DNA of 64,000 bases from Gemmataceae bacterium (GTDB taxonomy: Bacteria; Planctomycetota; Planctomycetia; Gemmatales; Gemmataceae), in NCBI GenBank assembly GCA_028288765.1, contig JAQGHQ010000342.1, positions 1-64,000 on the forward strand. Direction: 5' to 3'. Position 1 is the stretch's first letter. Each line of letters starts with the position of its first letter. Position numbers and translations under genes: made by a program. Under the pieces are notes generated by a model. It was given only the letters and a program-made list of their open reading frames with translations. It was not told the origin of the DNA and ran no database searches. Positions 49,032 through 58,844 of this stretch are shown here, piece after piece.

Positions 49032-49930
49032 GTCTTCACCATCTCACCGGCCCCGTGATTCGCCCCGCTCCGGTTCGCCGCCTCGATGAACGCCACGATC
49101 TCCAGCGTCACGGCCGGGTCGAGCGGCGCCTTCTTGGTCTCGAACGTCTCGACGATCTTCTTGCACAGCTCCCGGTAGATCACACCCGTCCCCACGGTGA
49201 CCGCTTTCACGCCCTTCTCGCTGAACGCGACGAACCCGTACCCGGCCGCCCCGTCGCGGAGGCCGCGGAGGGTCGCCACCCGGCCGTCCTTCCACTGCCC
49301 GGTGACCACGTCGACGCCCTTTTCGCGGACGCACGTCACCCGCTGGCAACCCGGCCCCATCAGGGTGTAGAGCACTTCGACCCCGTGGATGCCGTAGTGG
49401 AACAGCCCGGCATTTCGCTCGGGGATCGGCGAGAGCGAGGCCGGGCTGTACACGACGCACCCGATCAGCTTGCCGGGCTTCGGGTCGGCCGCGAACTCGA
49501 CCACCTCCGGGGCGTACCGGAGCGACGACGACGAGAACACCGGCACCTTCTTCCTCTCGGCGAGGTCGATGATCTTCCTGGCATCCGCGACCGAGCAGGT
49601 GAACGGTTTGTCGACGAAGCACGGGAGCCCGGCTTCGAGGAACGGCCTGGCCCGCTCGTAGTGAACGGTGCCGTCCACCGACTCGATCAGCACGGCGTCC
49701 ACCTTGCCGATCATGTCCCCCGGCTTGTCAACCAGTGGGACGCCGAGCTTCTTCATCTGGGCGGTGAAATCGGGGATGCGGTCGGGCGAGAGCGTCGACT
49801 CACCCGGGCACCCGACCACCACCTGCGCCCCGTCGACGAACTGGTCCTTGTCGACCCCGACGTGGTTCAGCCGGGTGGTGAACGCGACCGCGTGGGACGT
49901 GTCGAAGTCGAGGATGCCGAGCTTGATCAT
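49028..49930 (-). CDS. Gfo/Idh/MocA family oxidoreductase (atypical nucleotide loop)
   Basis: A 300-residue protein with the fold of the Gfo/Idh/MocA NAD(P)-dependent sugar-dehydrogenase family. It opens I-K-L-G-I-L-D-F-D-T-S-H-A, in which the usual G-x-G-x-x-G dinucleotide loop is absent. The P-C-F-V-D-K-P segment, equivalent to the E-K-P motif of the family, is present, as is a G-I-H-G-V-E active-site-like stretch. It may not bind NAD in the standard way, or may have a non-redox role. It overlaps the propeller gene downstream by four bases and sits three bases from the ABC permease stop codon upstream. Confidence 0.82.
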   Translation of the reverse strand: MIKLGILDFDTSHAVAFTTRLNHVGVDKDQFVDGAQVVVGCPGESTLSPDRIPDFTAQMKKLGVPLVDKPGDMIGKVDAVLIESVDGTVHYERARPFLEAGLPCFVDKPFTCSVADARKIIDLAERKKVPVFSSSSLRYAPEVVEFAADPKPGKLIGCVVYSPASLSPIPERNAGLFHYGIHGVEVLYTLMGPGCQRVTCVREKGVDVVTGQWKDGRVATLRGLRDGAAGYGFVAFSEKGVKAVTVGTGVIYRELCKKIVETFETKKAPLDPAVTLEIVAFIEAANRSGANHGAGEMVKT

Positions 49931-49933
49931 GGG

Positions 49934-52900
49934 TCATTCTCTCCTGAGGGCCGGGATCACCGGAACCCGCAGGATACCCGCCGTGGCGGCCGACGCCACG
50001 CCCATTCCGACAACGAGTACCAGCCCGAGGAGCCCGAGCAACCGGGCCCACGGGACCGAGGCCCCGTCGGCGACGTGCGGGGCGACGGACGCGAGCGCGG
50101 CCAGCACCCCGGCCGCGAGCCCGGCGACGAGCAGGACGGCGTGCTCGGCCAGGACGAGGAATTGCAGCGCCCGCGTGCGGTAACCCACGGCGCGAAGCAG
50201 CGCGAGCTCCCCGAGCCGTTCCCACACGCCGCGGAGGATCACGACCGCCAGGCCGAGGACGCCGAGGAGGAGACCGAACCCGCCGAGCAGCTGGAACGTC
50301 GAGAGATACGCACCGATCACCGCCTGGTACGCCGCCACGCGGTCCCTGGTGGGGGTCGCGCCGAGCCCGTTCTGCCGGAGGCCGACTTCGAGTACCCGCC
50401 CGACCTCCTGTTCCATCCCGGGCGGGGTTCGGATCAGGAATACCCGGTACCCATCCTGCTTCGGGAACAGCTTGACGAAGTTCTCATCGGACATGATGAG
50501 CTCGCTCTGGAAGGGACTATCCACGAGCGTCCCGACGATGCGGAGGGTGACCTCGTTCCCCGCGTCGTCCGGCATCTTGACCTCGCCGCCGACACCGGTC
50601 TTGAGCATCCAGACGGCGGTATTGTTCTCGGCGAACACCGGGACGGCCCCGTTCGGCGCCGGCTTCTTCAGGAGCAGCCAGGGGTTCGCCTTCTCCTCCG
50701 GGGTAGCCGCCTCGGTTTCGTAGAACTTGAAGCCGCCCCGGTTCACGAGCGAATCGGGGACGCCGAGGATGCGTGGGCGGGACGCCTGGAACAGGTTCAG
50801 ACAGCTGGCGTCGTCCCCGGCGCGGAGGCGGAGCGGGAATACGTTCGGTGTTCCGTCCGGGGCGGGTTTGAGGGCGTCGAGTTCGGCCATCGCCCGCACG
50901 TACCGCGGGTCGGTCGTCGTGCGGCCGTAGGCCCGGACGAGCCGATCGTCCAGGTCACCGCGCCCGGGGCCCGAGTCGAAGGACTGGAAGATCGGGACGT
51001 CGGCCTCGGCGATGAGGTTGAAGCCGCCGCTCCCGCCGTTGATGTCGAGGAACTCGCGGCCGGGCTCGCGGCGGAAGCTCTCGACGGCGACGAGCAGGAA
51101 CGCCGCCGCGGCGAGGAGGGCCGTGGTGAGCAGGCTGCGGGATGGGTTTCGGGCGGCGTTCCTGGTGCCGAGCTGGCCGAGCGCGGGGAGCCCGCGGCCG
51201 TTCACCTCCGCATGCCGGGACCGCTTCATCCATACCCACATGGCCGCCAGACCGGCGGTGAGAAGCAAGGCTCCGCCGCCGAAGAAGGTCATCGCGCGGT
51301 AGTCGGGATTGTCGATGAACCGTCCCGCGACGATCAGACCCAGCCCGAGCGGCAGCGATACCAGGATCACCAGTCTGCCGTACCGAGAACCGCGCTCCAG
51401 GGTGGCCAAGGGGAGGACGGTTTCGCCCCGCAGCAGTGACGGCGGCGCCACCTTGACCAGCCCACGGACGCTCAGCCACAGCGCCCCGAGCGCCATGACC
51501 ACCGCGAGCCCGAACCCGATCCCGAAGCTGGCCGCGGTGGCATGCGGCTTCAGGAACGTGCCGACCTCGCGGTCCGGCCAGAGATCGAGGAGCACCCGCA
51601 GGAGGAGGCGGTTGTACTCGACCGCGGCGAGCAACCCGACGGCCGCGCCGATCGCCGCCAGGATCAATCCTTCCACCAGAGCGAGCCGGCGGACGTGCCG
51701 GACGGCGTACCCGGTCGCGAGCAGGAGCCCGACCTCCTTCGCCCGGCGGTCGAGAGAGAGACGGAACAGCAGCCCGACGAGCATGAGAGCGGCCGCGATC
51801 AGGAACAGGCTGAACCCCAGGAACAGCCCGCCGAAGTCGGTGCCCCCCCGGCTCGCCGAGAGAAGGCGATCGCGGATCGGGTCGAAGATTAGCCCCGCCG
51901 CGGAGGGGTCGAGGTGGTTGAGGATCACGGGCTTTAATCGCTCGGCGGTCTGGGACGGCGTCTCGCCCGCGGCCGGTGCCACCCGGATCGAGGTGGCCGA
52001 CCCGTACCGGCTGCCGAACAGCTTCCCCCCGGTCGACAAGTTCACGTAAGCCTTCGGCGTTCCGCGGTACTTCTTCCAGTACGCCTCGTGGATGTCGCCC
52101 GGCTTGATCTTCTCCTTGATCCTGGCGTTGGTGAGCTGGGGCGGACGGTCCCAGTTGAAGATGTTCGCGTTCTCGTCGGTGATCCCCTTCACGGGCGGCG
52201 TGAGGTCGCGGTCGTCCGCGGCGCCGGTCATGGCCACATACCCGCGGAGAGTCAGGGTAACGGTTTCGACTTTCCCCTCGCCCTCGATCTCCGGGTGGAA
52301 GTACGTGATCTTCAATTCCGTCCCGGGGGGCAGCCCGCGGAGCGGCGATTCGGGCCAGTCCGCGAGAACGATCTCGCCGTCTTTAAGCTCGGATACCCCT
52401 GGGGGCAAGAACGGGCCGAGCGGCGGAGCTGCCGACGGGTTGAGCGCGGCGACGACCGAGTAGGGGATCTCGGCCGATCCGTGGCTGATCGAGTTCACCA
52501 GGTAGACCAGCGTTCGCTCCGACCGGAGTCCGAGGTCGGCAGCTGCGCGCTCTACGGCCTTCGCGGTCGTGCCGTCCATGAGGAGCGATTCGGGTTCGAC
52601 CGCGACGTACTTGCCTCGCGGCTTCGGGACTCGCACGCGGATGCCGTAGTCGTCCAGGGTCAGGTGCGACTTGAGCGCGGCGTTCAGTTCGGCGACCGGA
52701 GCAGCGGAGGAGAGAAGCGCGTTCGCCTTCGTTGGCGGGCGGGGGCGGGCGTTCGGGTCGTCTTCGAGGCTTTCGGAAAGTGCCTTCAGCGGGACATACA
52801 CGTTGAGCGGCGCGGCCGGGTTCGGGGTCAGGTTGAAGTCATTCGCCGATGACTCCGGGGGGAGGATGGCGGCCACCGTGAGCGTGACGCCGGAGGTCAC

Positions 52901-53428
52901 GTCGTTGAGCGACCGCTTGGCCAGGAGAGTTGCCCGGGGGAGGTCCGAGAAGGTTTGAAGGCCGAGCCGGACCCGGTCGCCGGCCTTCACCCCGAGCCGG
53001 TCCGCGACCCGGGCCGAGAGGACGGCCGATCGCGGGTCGGCGTTCCAGTCGACCGCCGCGGGGTCGACCCCGGCCGGCTTGAACCGGTCGTCGACCCCGA
53101 GGACGGTCACGCGGCCGATCGCCGGGGCGTCCGCGTCGTCCCCGGGCGTGACCTTTTCGATCGACCCTTGTTGAAGGAGAACTGGCGCGGTCTTTCCCGG
53201 CATCCCGTCGGCGACCGCGGCCCGGACGGGGCGGGGGAAGATGGCCGCCGCATCAATGCCCGCGAGCTGGCGCTCGGCGCGTTCACGAAGACTTCCCCGG
53301 AGCGAGTCACCGACCAACAGAGCACCGGTGAGGACGGCCGCCCCGACGGCCACCCCGAGCAGGACGGCGAGGTTGCCGCGCCAGTGGTAGAGAAGGTTCC
53401 GGCTGAGGAGGCGGGGAAATGTGAGCAT
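49934..53428 (-). CDS. ABC transporter permease, FtsX/MacB type
   Basis: A 1164-residue inner-membrane permease. It starts with one transmembrane helix (N-L-A-V-L-L-G-V-A-V-G-A-A-V-L-T-G-A-L-L) and a large extracytoplasmic domain. A central FtsX-type helix bundle (F-L-G-F-S-L-F-L-I-A-A-A-L-M-L-V-G-L and others) is followed by a second periplasmic domain and a C-terminal FtsX-type bundle ending V-P-V-I-P-A-L-R-R-E. This is a fused two-half exporter of the LolE/MacB class, which moves lipoproteins or hydrophobic molecules rather than importing nutrients. Its ATPase is the next gene upstream, 42 bases away. Confidence 0.9.
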   Translation of the reverse strand: MLTFPRLLSRNLLYHWRGNLAVLLGVAVGAAVLTGALLVGDSLRGSLRERAERQLAGIDAAAIFPRPVRAAVADGMPGKTAPVLLQQGSIEKVTPGDDADAPAIGRVTVLGVDDRFKPAGVDPAAVDWNADPRSAVLSARVADRLGVKAGDRVRLGLQTFSDLPRATLLAKRSLNDVTSGVTLTVAAILPPESSANDFNLTPNPAAPLNVYVPLKALSESLEDDPNARPRPPTKANALLSSAAPVAELNAALKSHLTLDDYGIRVRVPKPRGKYVAVEPESLLMDGTTAKAVERAAADLGLRSERTLVYLVNSISHGSAEIPYSVVAALNPSAAPPLGPFLPPGVSELKDGEIVLADWPESPLRGLPPGTELKITYFHPEIEGEGKVETVTLTLRGYVAMTGAADDRDLTPPVKGITDENANIFNWDRPPQLTNARIKEKIKPGDIHEAYWKKYRGTPKAYVNLSTGGKLFGSRYGSATSIRVAPAAGETPSQTAERLKPVILNHLDPSAAGLIFDPIRDRLLSASRGGTDFGGLFLGFSLFLIAAALMLVGLLFRLSLDRRAKEVGLLLATGYAVRHVRRLALVEGLILAAIGAAVGLLAAVEYNRLLLRVLLDLWPDREVGTFLKPHATAASFGIGFGLAVVMALGALWLSVRGLVKVAPPSLLRGETVLPLATLERGSRYGRLVILVSLPLGLGLIVAGRFIDNPDYRAMTFFGGGALLLTAGLAAMWVWMKRSRHAEVNGRGLPALGQLGTRNAARNPSRSLLTTALLAAAAFLLVAVESFRREPGREFLDINGGSGGFNLIAEADVPIFQSFDSGPGRGDLDDRLVRAYGRTTTDPRYVRAMAELDALKPAPDGTPNVFPLRLRAGDDASCLNLFQASRPRILGVPDSLVNRGGFKFYETEAATPEEKANPWLLLKKPAPNGAVPVFAENNTAVWMLKTGVGGEVKMPDDAGNEVTLRIVGTLVDSPFQSELIMSDENFVKLFPKQDGYRVFLIRTPPGMEQEVGRVLEVGLRQNGLGATPTRDRVAAYQAVIGAYLSTFQLLGGFGLLLGVLGLAVVILRGVWERLGELALLRAVGYRTRALQFLVLAEHAVLLVAGLAAGVLAALASVAPHVADGASVPWARLLGLLGLVLVVGMGVASAATAGILRVPVIPALRRE

Positions 53429-53470
53429 GAGTGTCCGGGCGGGAGGGGCGGGAGCACAGCGCCCCCTGGA

Positions 53471-54148
53471 TCAAGCGATCGGCACCAGCATGCCGTCGTT
53501 CATCTCCATCCGGCGGGGCAGGAGCCGGCCGAGTTCGGCGCTGTGGGTCACCACCACCAGGATCGTGTTCTCCTGGCGGTGAAGGTCGAGCAGGAGCGCG
53601 CCGACGGACTGCGCGTTTTTCCGGTCCAGGTTTCCCGTCGGCTCGTCGGCGAGCAGGAGCACCGGCTTCAGTACGAGCGCCCGGGCCACGGCCACCCGCT
53701 GTCGCTCCCCGCCGGAGAGTTCCGCCGGGCGGTGGTCGAGCCGGTTGCCGAGCCCGACGCGGTCGAGCAGCTGGCGGGCGTAGGCTTCCGTCTCCGCCGG
53801 CTTCGTCGAGGTATTCACGAGCGTCGGGATGAGCACGTTTTCCAACACGGAGCACTGGGGGAGCAGGTGATGGTCCTGAAAGACGAACCCGATCCGCCGG
53901 TTGCGGAAGGCGGCGAGGTCTGCCTCGGCAAGCGTGAACGGGTTGGTGCCTTCGAGCGTGACGGTCCCCCCGGTCGGGTGGTCGAGCGTGCCGAGGATGT
54001 GCAGGAGCGTACTTTTCCCAGACCCGGACGGCCCCATCACCGCCAGGGCATCACCCCGGTTCAGGGTCAGGTTGACCGCACGGAGAACCGACAGCGGTCC
54101 CGAGCGGGTCGCGTATTCCTTCGAGAGGTTATGGGCTTCCAGGGACAT
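53471..54148 (-). CDS. ABC transporter ATPase, LolD/MacB type
   Basis: ATP-binding subunit for the large permease encoded just downstream. The 225 residues have Walker [10 protein letters not shown] at 39-47, the Q-loop V-F-Q-D-H-H-L-L, the signature [10 protein letters not shown] and Walker [13 protein letters not shown], followed by the H-loop V-V-T-H-S. The family is the one that powers LolCDE- and MacB-like exporters. The pair is an operon with the permease; no periplasmic adaptor is seen in the neighbourhood. Confidence 0.93.
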   Translation of the reverse strand: MSLEAHNLSKEYATRSGPLSVLRAVNLTLNRGDALAVMGPSGSGKSTLLHILGTLDHPTGGTVTLEGTNPFTLAEADLAAFRNRRIGFVFQDHHLLPQCSVLENVLIPTLVNTSTKPAETEAYARQLLDRVGLGNRLDHRPAELSGGERQRVAVARALVLKPVLLLADEPTGNLDRKNAQSVGALLLDLHRQENTILVVVTHSAELGRLLPRRMEMNDGMLVPIA

Positions 54149-54892
54149 TGGATCGCTGAGGGGCGGGGCCGTCGCGGCCCGGGAAGATGGAAACTTGGGA
54201 ACCGCCTGGGCGAGGGCGATCAGAGAAACTCACTGCTTGAATTACTCCCGCGGCGGCGTGTCAGCAAGGGAGTCAAACGCAGTTGGTTAAGAGTTACGCA
54301 GTTGCCCTACCAAGGTCGATTTTGCCGGAAGCTGGATAGGTTCGAGCAAGATGGGTAAGGATCAACTTTACCCAAACCTCCAGAAAACGAACAACTGCTT
54401 AACTCCTATTGGTGTCTATATGAAATAATATTTCATGTTAGACCAAATGCTCCGGAAATCCGATAAGTCATGGCCGCAACTTCACCCGACAGGTGTGTAT
54501 GGCGTCTGTTAGACGCTGCGAAGACTGGGAAAGGCTGGATGTCTGCGTGACTTGGGCGGCGTTTCGCTTCGACAACAGGGAATAGGGACGAATCCGGCAC
54601 CAGACCTTGGCACGGGCAACAGTTCCGAGGTAAGGTATTCTTTTCCCCGTCCGGTCGAAAGGCTTATCATCTTGCGATCAATCTCAATACTGGACACCGA
54701 ACCAATCAATCCCGATCGCGAACCCCGGGGATTCACTCGTCCGGGCCGGTGACGCCGTCGGTGTCCGGTGCATTCTTCTCTCTCTCATGTTCGTCGGACC
54801 GCGGTGGTTCTTCCGCCGGGGGGTGGTTGTTCGGATTGTCGTCCGTGCCCGTATCGCCTTGAGCCCCGCCGTCTACCTTTCGGGTTTTCCCT
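54149..54892. other. Long gap between the ABC exporter and the desaturase
   Basis: A 744-base stretch with lower GC content around 54280-54440. It contains a perfect palindrome ATGAAATAATATTTCAT (54420-54436), a hairpin GGGTAA/TTACCC (54354-54372), and inverted copies of a CAGTTG/CAACTG-type motif (54247-54310 against 54391-54398). No frame here looks coding. It may be a control region for the divergent ABC and desaturase genes. Confidence 0.45.
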
Positions 54893-55807
54893 ATGCACAT
54901 GATTTCGCCGGCCCCCGGGGCAATGGCCGCCACCGTCGTACTACCCCCCCGCCGCCCCGGGTGGTACCGCGCGGCCCGCGTCTCGTTCGCTCTCCTTCCG
55001 CTCCTCTCCGTTCATCTCGCGCTCGCCGCGATCCCGTTCGTCCCGCTCACGCTGGGCGGGGTGGTGTTGCTCTTCGTGATGACACGGGTGAGCGGGGTTG
55101 GGATCACGGTCGGGTTCCACCGGGGGCTTTCCCACCACGCTTACAAAACGTCTCGTTGGTTCCAGTTCCTCCTTTCATTCGCCGGCTGCACGGCTTTCCA
55201 ACGGGGCCCGCTCTGGTGGGCCCTGTTCCACCGGATCCATCACCAGCACTCGGACACCGAGGGCGATGTACACTCCCCGGTCGTGAAGGGGTTCTGGTAC
55301 AGTCACTGCGGGTGGCTTTTCACCCGCTACATGCTGGAGCCCGACTTCCGTATGGTCCGGGACCTCACGAAGCACCCGGAACTGGTCTGGCTGGATCGCC
55401 TGTGGATGGTGCCCGGAATGCTCGTGGCCGCCGGCGTCTATCTGGCCGGCGGGTGGAGCTGGCTGATTTACGGGTACTGCCTGTCAACGGTCATGGTGTT
55501 CCAGGTCACGTTCGCGGTGAACTCGATCGGCCACCTGTTCGGGTCGCAGCGGTACGCGACCGGGGAAGGGAGCCGGAACAACTGGGTTCTCGGCATTCTG
55601 GGAATGGGGGACGGGTGGCACAACAACCACCACCGGGTGCCGACGTCGGCCAGGCACGGGTTCGCGTGGTACGAGGTCGATGTCGCCTACCGGTTCATCT
55701 GCCTGTTCCGCCGTCTCGGGCTAGTCTGGGGCGTGCGGGTTCCACCCGCCGAGGTGATGGCCGTTGCGACCGGGAAGCACCCGACCCCCGCACCGGTTGC
55801 GGGCTGA
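54893..55807 (+). CDS. Acyl-CoA/fatty acid desaturase
   Basis: Membrane di-iron desaturase, 304 residues, that introduces a double bond into acyl chains. The three histidine boxes are H-R-G-L-S-H-H at 76-82, H-R-I-H-H-Q-H at 113-119 and H-N-N-H-H at 243-247, the stearoyl-CoA desaturase (delta-9) pattern. Hydrophobic helices flank the boxes. Start options are the ATGs at 54893 and 54899. It is monocistronic; the next gene runs the other way. The gene likely adjusts membrane fluidity. Confidence 0.93.
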   Translation: MHMISPAPGAMAATVVLPPRRPGWYRAARVSFALLPLLSVHLALAAIPFVPLTLGGVVLLFVMTRVSGVGITVGFHRGLSHHAYKTSRWFQFLLSFAGCTAFQRGPLWWALFHRIHHQHSDTEGDVHSPVVKGFWYSHCGWLFTRYMLEPDFRMVRDLTKHPELVWLDRLWMVPGMLVAAGVYLAGGWSWLIYGYCLSTVMVFQVTFAVNSIGHLFGSQRYATGEGSRNNWVLGILGMGDGWHNNHHRVPTSARHGFAWYEVDVAYRFICLFRRLGLVWGVRVPPAEVMAVATGKHPTPAPVAG

Positions 55808-55836
55808 CCCGAGGGCGGGATGGTCCGCGGCTTCGC

Positions 55837-56781
55837 TCACAGGTCGAGCTTCACCGCGGCCAGCGCCAGGGTCCCGAGCCCGTAAAACGTGTACTCGACA
55901 TCGACCTGCTCGTCCCAGAGCCCGCCGCGGAACCCGCCGGTCGGCTGCTCGCACGATTCGGCGTAGTCGCGGATCGCCGGCCAGTCGAGCTTGTCCGCCG
56001 CCCCGATCTGTGCGAGCGTCCAGCTCCCGGTGAACGTCGAGAGCAGGTCGGCGGCCGGGATCCGGTCGTTCGCCCGCAGCCCCCCCTCGAACGGTGAGGG
56101 TAGGGCGGCGAGGAAGGTCGCGACCGCGGTTCGCGCACCGTCGTCGAGAGCGCCGAGGATCTGGAGCAGACCGATCCCCGCGGCCGTCGGGTTCGTCCCG
56201 CTCCGCTTCATTGCCGAGATTTCGACGTACCCCCCGTCGTCCCGCCGCCGCGACTTCACGAACGCGATCATCCGGTCGGGCTGCGGGATCGGCCGGTCGA
56301 GCAGCTGGAGACAGAGGGCGACGAGAAACGCGGTGTACGTGCTGCCATGCGGCGCGCCCGGCGTCTTCCCATACCCGCCGTCCGGGGTGCGGAACGATTC
56401 CAGCGTCGCGGCCACCCGGTCGCGCCAGTCCGGGGGGGCGTCGGCCAGGACGTCCGGCCCGCCCCCGAGTGGGACGAGGTAACAGCTCACGACCAGCGAG
56501 AAGAAGTCCACCACCCCCGCCGAGCCCGTCATCCGGTCACGTAAAAACCCGGCCGTCCGCGTGCAGAGGTCGGGATTCAGGGCCTGAAGCACGGCCAGCG
56601 ACCGCAGGGCGAAGCCGGTGTAATACACGTCCGACCCGCCCTCGCGCCCCGAAAACCCGCCGTCGGGGTTCTGGCACGCGAGCAGGTACGTCGCGTGCCG
56701 CTCGCGGACGTAGTCCGGCAGCTTCTCGACCCCGTCGAGCAGCTGGGTGGTCAGGCGCGTCAGGTAGGGCTCGGCGTCCAT
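55837..56781 (-). CDS. Prenyltransferase/squalene-oxidase repeat protein
   Basis: A 314-residue alpha-alpha barrel protein resembling the beta subunit of protein geranylgeranyltransferases, with G-G-F-S-G and D-G-G-Y-G repeat motifs. The start at 56781 (M-D-A-E-P-Y-L-T-R-L) overlaps the thioesterase stop by one base (TGATG); the longer frame up to 57060 is antisense-like padding. The usual zinc ligands of these enzymes are not obvious: the D-x-C region reads D-L-L-S-T-F-T-G-S-W and the final Y-H-T region reads D-V-E-Y-T-F-Y-G. It therefore probably lacks prenyl transfer activity and may bind a polyprenyl or another hydrophobic ligand. Confidence 0.8.
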   Translation of the reverse strand: MDAEPYLTRLTTQLLDGVEKLPDYVRERHATYLLACQNPDGGFSGREGGSDVYYTGFALRSLAVLQALNPDLCTRTAGFLRDRMTGSAGVVDFFSLVVSCYLVPLGGGPDVLADAPPDWRDRVAATLESFRTPDGGYGKTPGAPHGSTYTAFLVALCLQLLDRPIPQPDRMIAFVKSRRRDDGGYVEISAMKRSGTNPTAAGIGLLQILGALDDGARTAVATFLAALPSPFEGGLRANDRIPAADLLSTFTGSWTLAQIGAADKLDWPAIRDYAESCEQPTGGFRGGLWDEQVDVEYTFYGLGTLALAAVKLDL

Positions 56782-57197
56782 CAGGCGACCTGCTCCTCGA
56801 GCTTCGCCCGGAACTCGGCGGGGATCTCGGTCGATTCGAACTGGTGCGCCGCCGTCGTTCGGCACAGGACGGTGGTGATGCGGCCGGTGGCCACCGGGTC
56901 GCCGTGCTGGTTGCCGAAGTCGAACCGGTAGGTGACCGACTTCGTCCCGAGGCGTTCGACCACGACCGCGATCGTCAGCACGTCCTCGAACCGGGCCGGC
57001 CGCGTGAAGTCGCACGACACCGACACGCGGGGGAACCCCCACTTCACCCCGTCGGTCCACCAGCTGACCGACATGCCCAGCGAGTGCAGGAAGTCCGTCT
57101 CAGCCACTTCCATGAACCGGAAGAAGTTCGAGAAGTGCATGATCCCGGCCATGTCGGTATCGCCAAACTCGACCCGCCGGGTGGTGGTAAAAGGCAT
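56781..57197 (-). CDS. Acyl-CoA thioesterase, 4HBT family
   Basis: A 138-residue hot-dog-fold thioesterase of the YbgC/4-hydroxybenzoyl-CoA type. The motif E-F-G-D-T-D-M-A-G-I-M-H-F-S-N contains the catalytic aspartate, followed by F-F-R-F-M-E-V-A-E. Length is normal. Translation of the next gene is coupled to it through a TGATG overlap. Its substrate acyl-CoA is unknown; with the prenyltransferase-like partner, a role in processing isoprenoid or polyketide-like acyl-CoAs is possible but unproven. Confidence 0.88.
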   Translation of the reverse strand: MPFTTTRRVEFGDTDMAGIMHFSNFFRFMEVAETDFLHSLGMSVSWWTDGVKWGFPRVSVSCDFTRPARFEDVLTIAVVVERLGTKSVTYRFDFGNQHGDPVATGRITTVLCRTTAAHQFESTEIPAEFRAKLEEQVA

Positions 57198-57245
57198 GGG
57201 GTGCGGGCTCTCGGACGGTTACGGCCGAAGGGCCGCGCTTCGGAG

Positions 57246-58571
57246 TCAGGATACGACCGGGGGGGCCGGCAGGAGAGAGCGGGGTTTCACGAACGATTCC
57301 AGCACCGCGACCGTTTCCCGCGCCATCACGTCCGCCGTGAACCGTTCCCGGACGGCCGCGGCGCCCGCCCGGCCGGCCCGCTCGCGGAAGTCGTGATCCT
57401 CCAACATTTGCCGCAACCCGGCGGCCAGGGCCGTCGGGTCGTCCGGGGGGACGAGCAGCCCGGCCCCGGTCGACTCGATCAGCTCCGGGAACGCGCCGTG
57501 CCGGGGTTTTACCACCGGGACCCCGTTCGCCCAGGCTTCCAGGACGTAGAGCCCCTTTGGTTCCTTGTACGTCGTCGGTACCGCGAGGACGTCGATCGAC
57601 TGAAAGAACCGAACCTTGTCGGCGTGGCCGGGGCTTTCGACGTACTCGAACTCGTCGGCCAGGCCGGCCATCTTCAGCTTCGCCCGCTGATCCTCGAAGA
57701 AGGGGCGGTTGTTCTCGCCGAGCCACCCGGACGCCCGGAGTCGACACGCCGGGGCGTCCGGCATCTTCCGGAGTTCGATGAACGCATCGACCACATTCTG
57801 AAACCCCTTCTCGGGGCAAATCCGCGCGAAATACCCGATCACCAGAGGGGTTCCCCGTCTCACCGCCCGATCGCCGCCGTGGCCGGCGAGGTTCAACCCG
57901 GGGTAAACGACGTGCATCTTCTCCCGCGGCACCCCCAGGTAGCCGGCCATGTAATCGGCGTAGTATCGGCTCGTGCAAATGTACCCGTCCACCGCCGTGC
58001 CGTTCTTGCGGATCAGCTCCGCGGCCGTCCTCCGGTAGGTCTCCGGCAAGGCGTCCAGAAAGATGTCGTCGCCCTGGAGGGTGACGACGACGGGAACACC
58101 GAGCGCCCGCTTCACTTCCGGGATCACGCCGGAAAGCAGGGCGTTCGAGAACACGACCACCTCCGGCTTCACGTCAGACGCGAGCCACCGGATGAGCTTG
58201 GCGACTTCCTTCCGCTGCTTCCCGTCACGACCCTGGAGCATGGAGACGGTCATCTCGCCCATCTCGCTGTACTTCGTCCGCGCCGCGAACCGGCTGACCC
58301 ACCGGAGCAACCGGGGAACATCGAGCAACCGGTCGAACAGCCACGGGGTGTACCGGAAGAGCCGGGACTTTTGCTGGAGATAGACGTTGATTCCACCGAA
58401 GAACACGCGCCCCTCGCTGACGTCCGCCTCATCGGTCCGGATCGGGGTATACGTGGGGATCAGCAGGGCATCGTGGCCGAGTCGGCGGAGCGCGGCGACG
58501 AGCGTGTTGTCCCGCATGCAGCTCCCGCAGTACATCCCAGCTGCTCCGGATGTAATGAACGCGATCCGCAT
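57246..58571 (-). CDS. Glycosyltransferase family 4 protein
   Basis: Predicted GT-B glycosyltransferase, 441 residues, that transfers an activated sugar to a membrane or exported acceptor. The N-terminal domain starts M-R-I-A-F-I-T-S-G-A-A-G, and the C-terminal domain carries I-G-Y-F-A-R-I-C-P-E-K-G-F and E-A-W-A-N-G-V-P-V-V (the E-x7-E motif region). Two cysteines near the N-terminus (Y-C-G-S-C-M-R-D-N) are unusual for the family. It ends 48 bases before the thioesterase start and may share a transcript with it. Confidence 0.9.
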   Translation of the reverse strand: MRIAFITSGAAGMYCGSCMRDNTLVAALRRLGHDALLIPTYTPIRTDEADVSEGRVFFGGINVYLQQKSRLFRYTPWLFDRLLDVPRLLRWVSRFAARTKYSEMGEMTVSMLQGRDGKQRKEVAKLIRWLASDVKPEVVVFSNALLSGVIPEVKRALGVPVVVTLQGDDIFLDALPETYRRTAAELIRKNGTAVDGYICTSRYYADYMAGYLGVPREKMHVVYPGLNLAGHGGDRAVRRGTPLVIGYFARICPEKGFQNVVDAFIELRKMPDAPACRLRASGWLGENNRPFFEDQRAKLKMAGLADEFEYVESPGHADKVRFFQSIDVLAVPTTYKEPKGLYVLEAWANGVPVVKPRHGAFPELIESTGAGLLVPPDDPTALAAGLRQMLEDHDFRERAGRAGAAAVRERFTADVMARETVAVLESFVKPRSLLPAPPVVS

Positions 58572-58844
58572 AACCCCTCATGCCAGGCCTGAAAAACGAC
58601 ACCGGGTCTGAACCCCTGATCGTACCTGATCGCCGCAGTCGTACACCACTTGCGGCCGGAGGTGTTCTATCCCCCATTATGGCCGCCCCGACTGGTATAC
58701 CGTCTTTCGGGCTTCGGCTTTCCGGCATTCGTAGGCGGGGAACCGGGACATTTTCACGCCAGGCAGAAAGTGGCACGAAACTCCAAGCCCGTCGGCCCGG
58801 TGCGAACTATAGACTTGTGGTGAAGCCGGGTCCGACTCCTCCGG

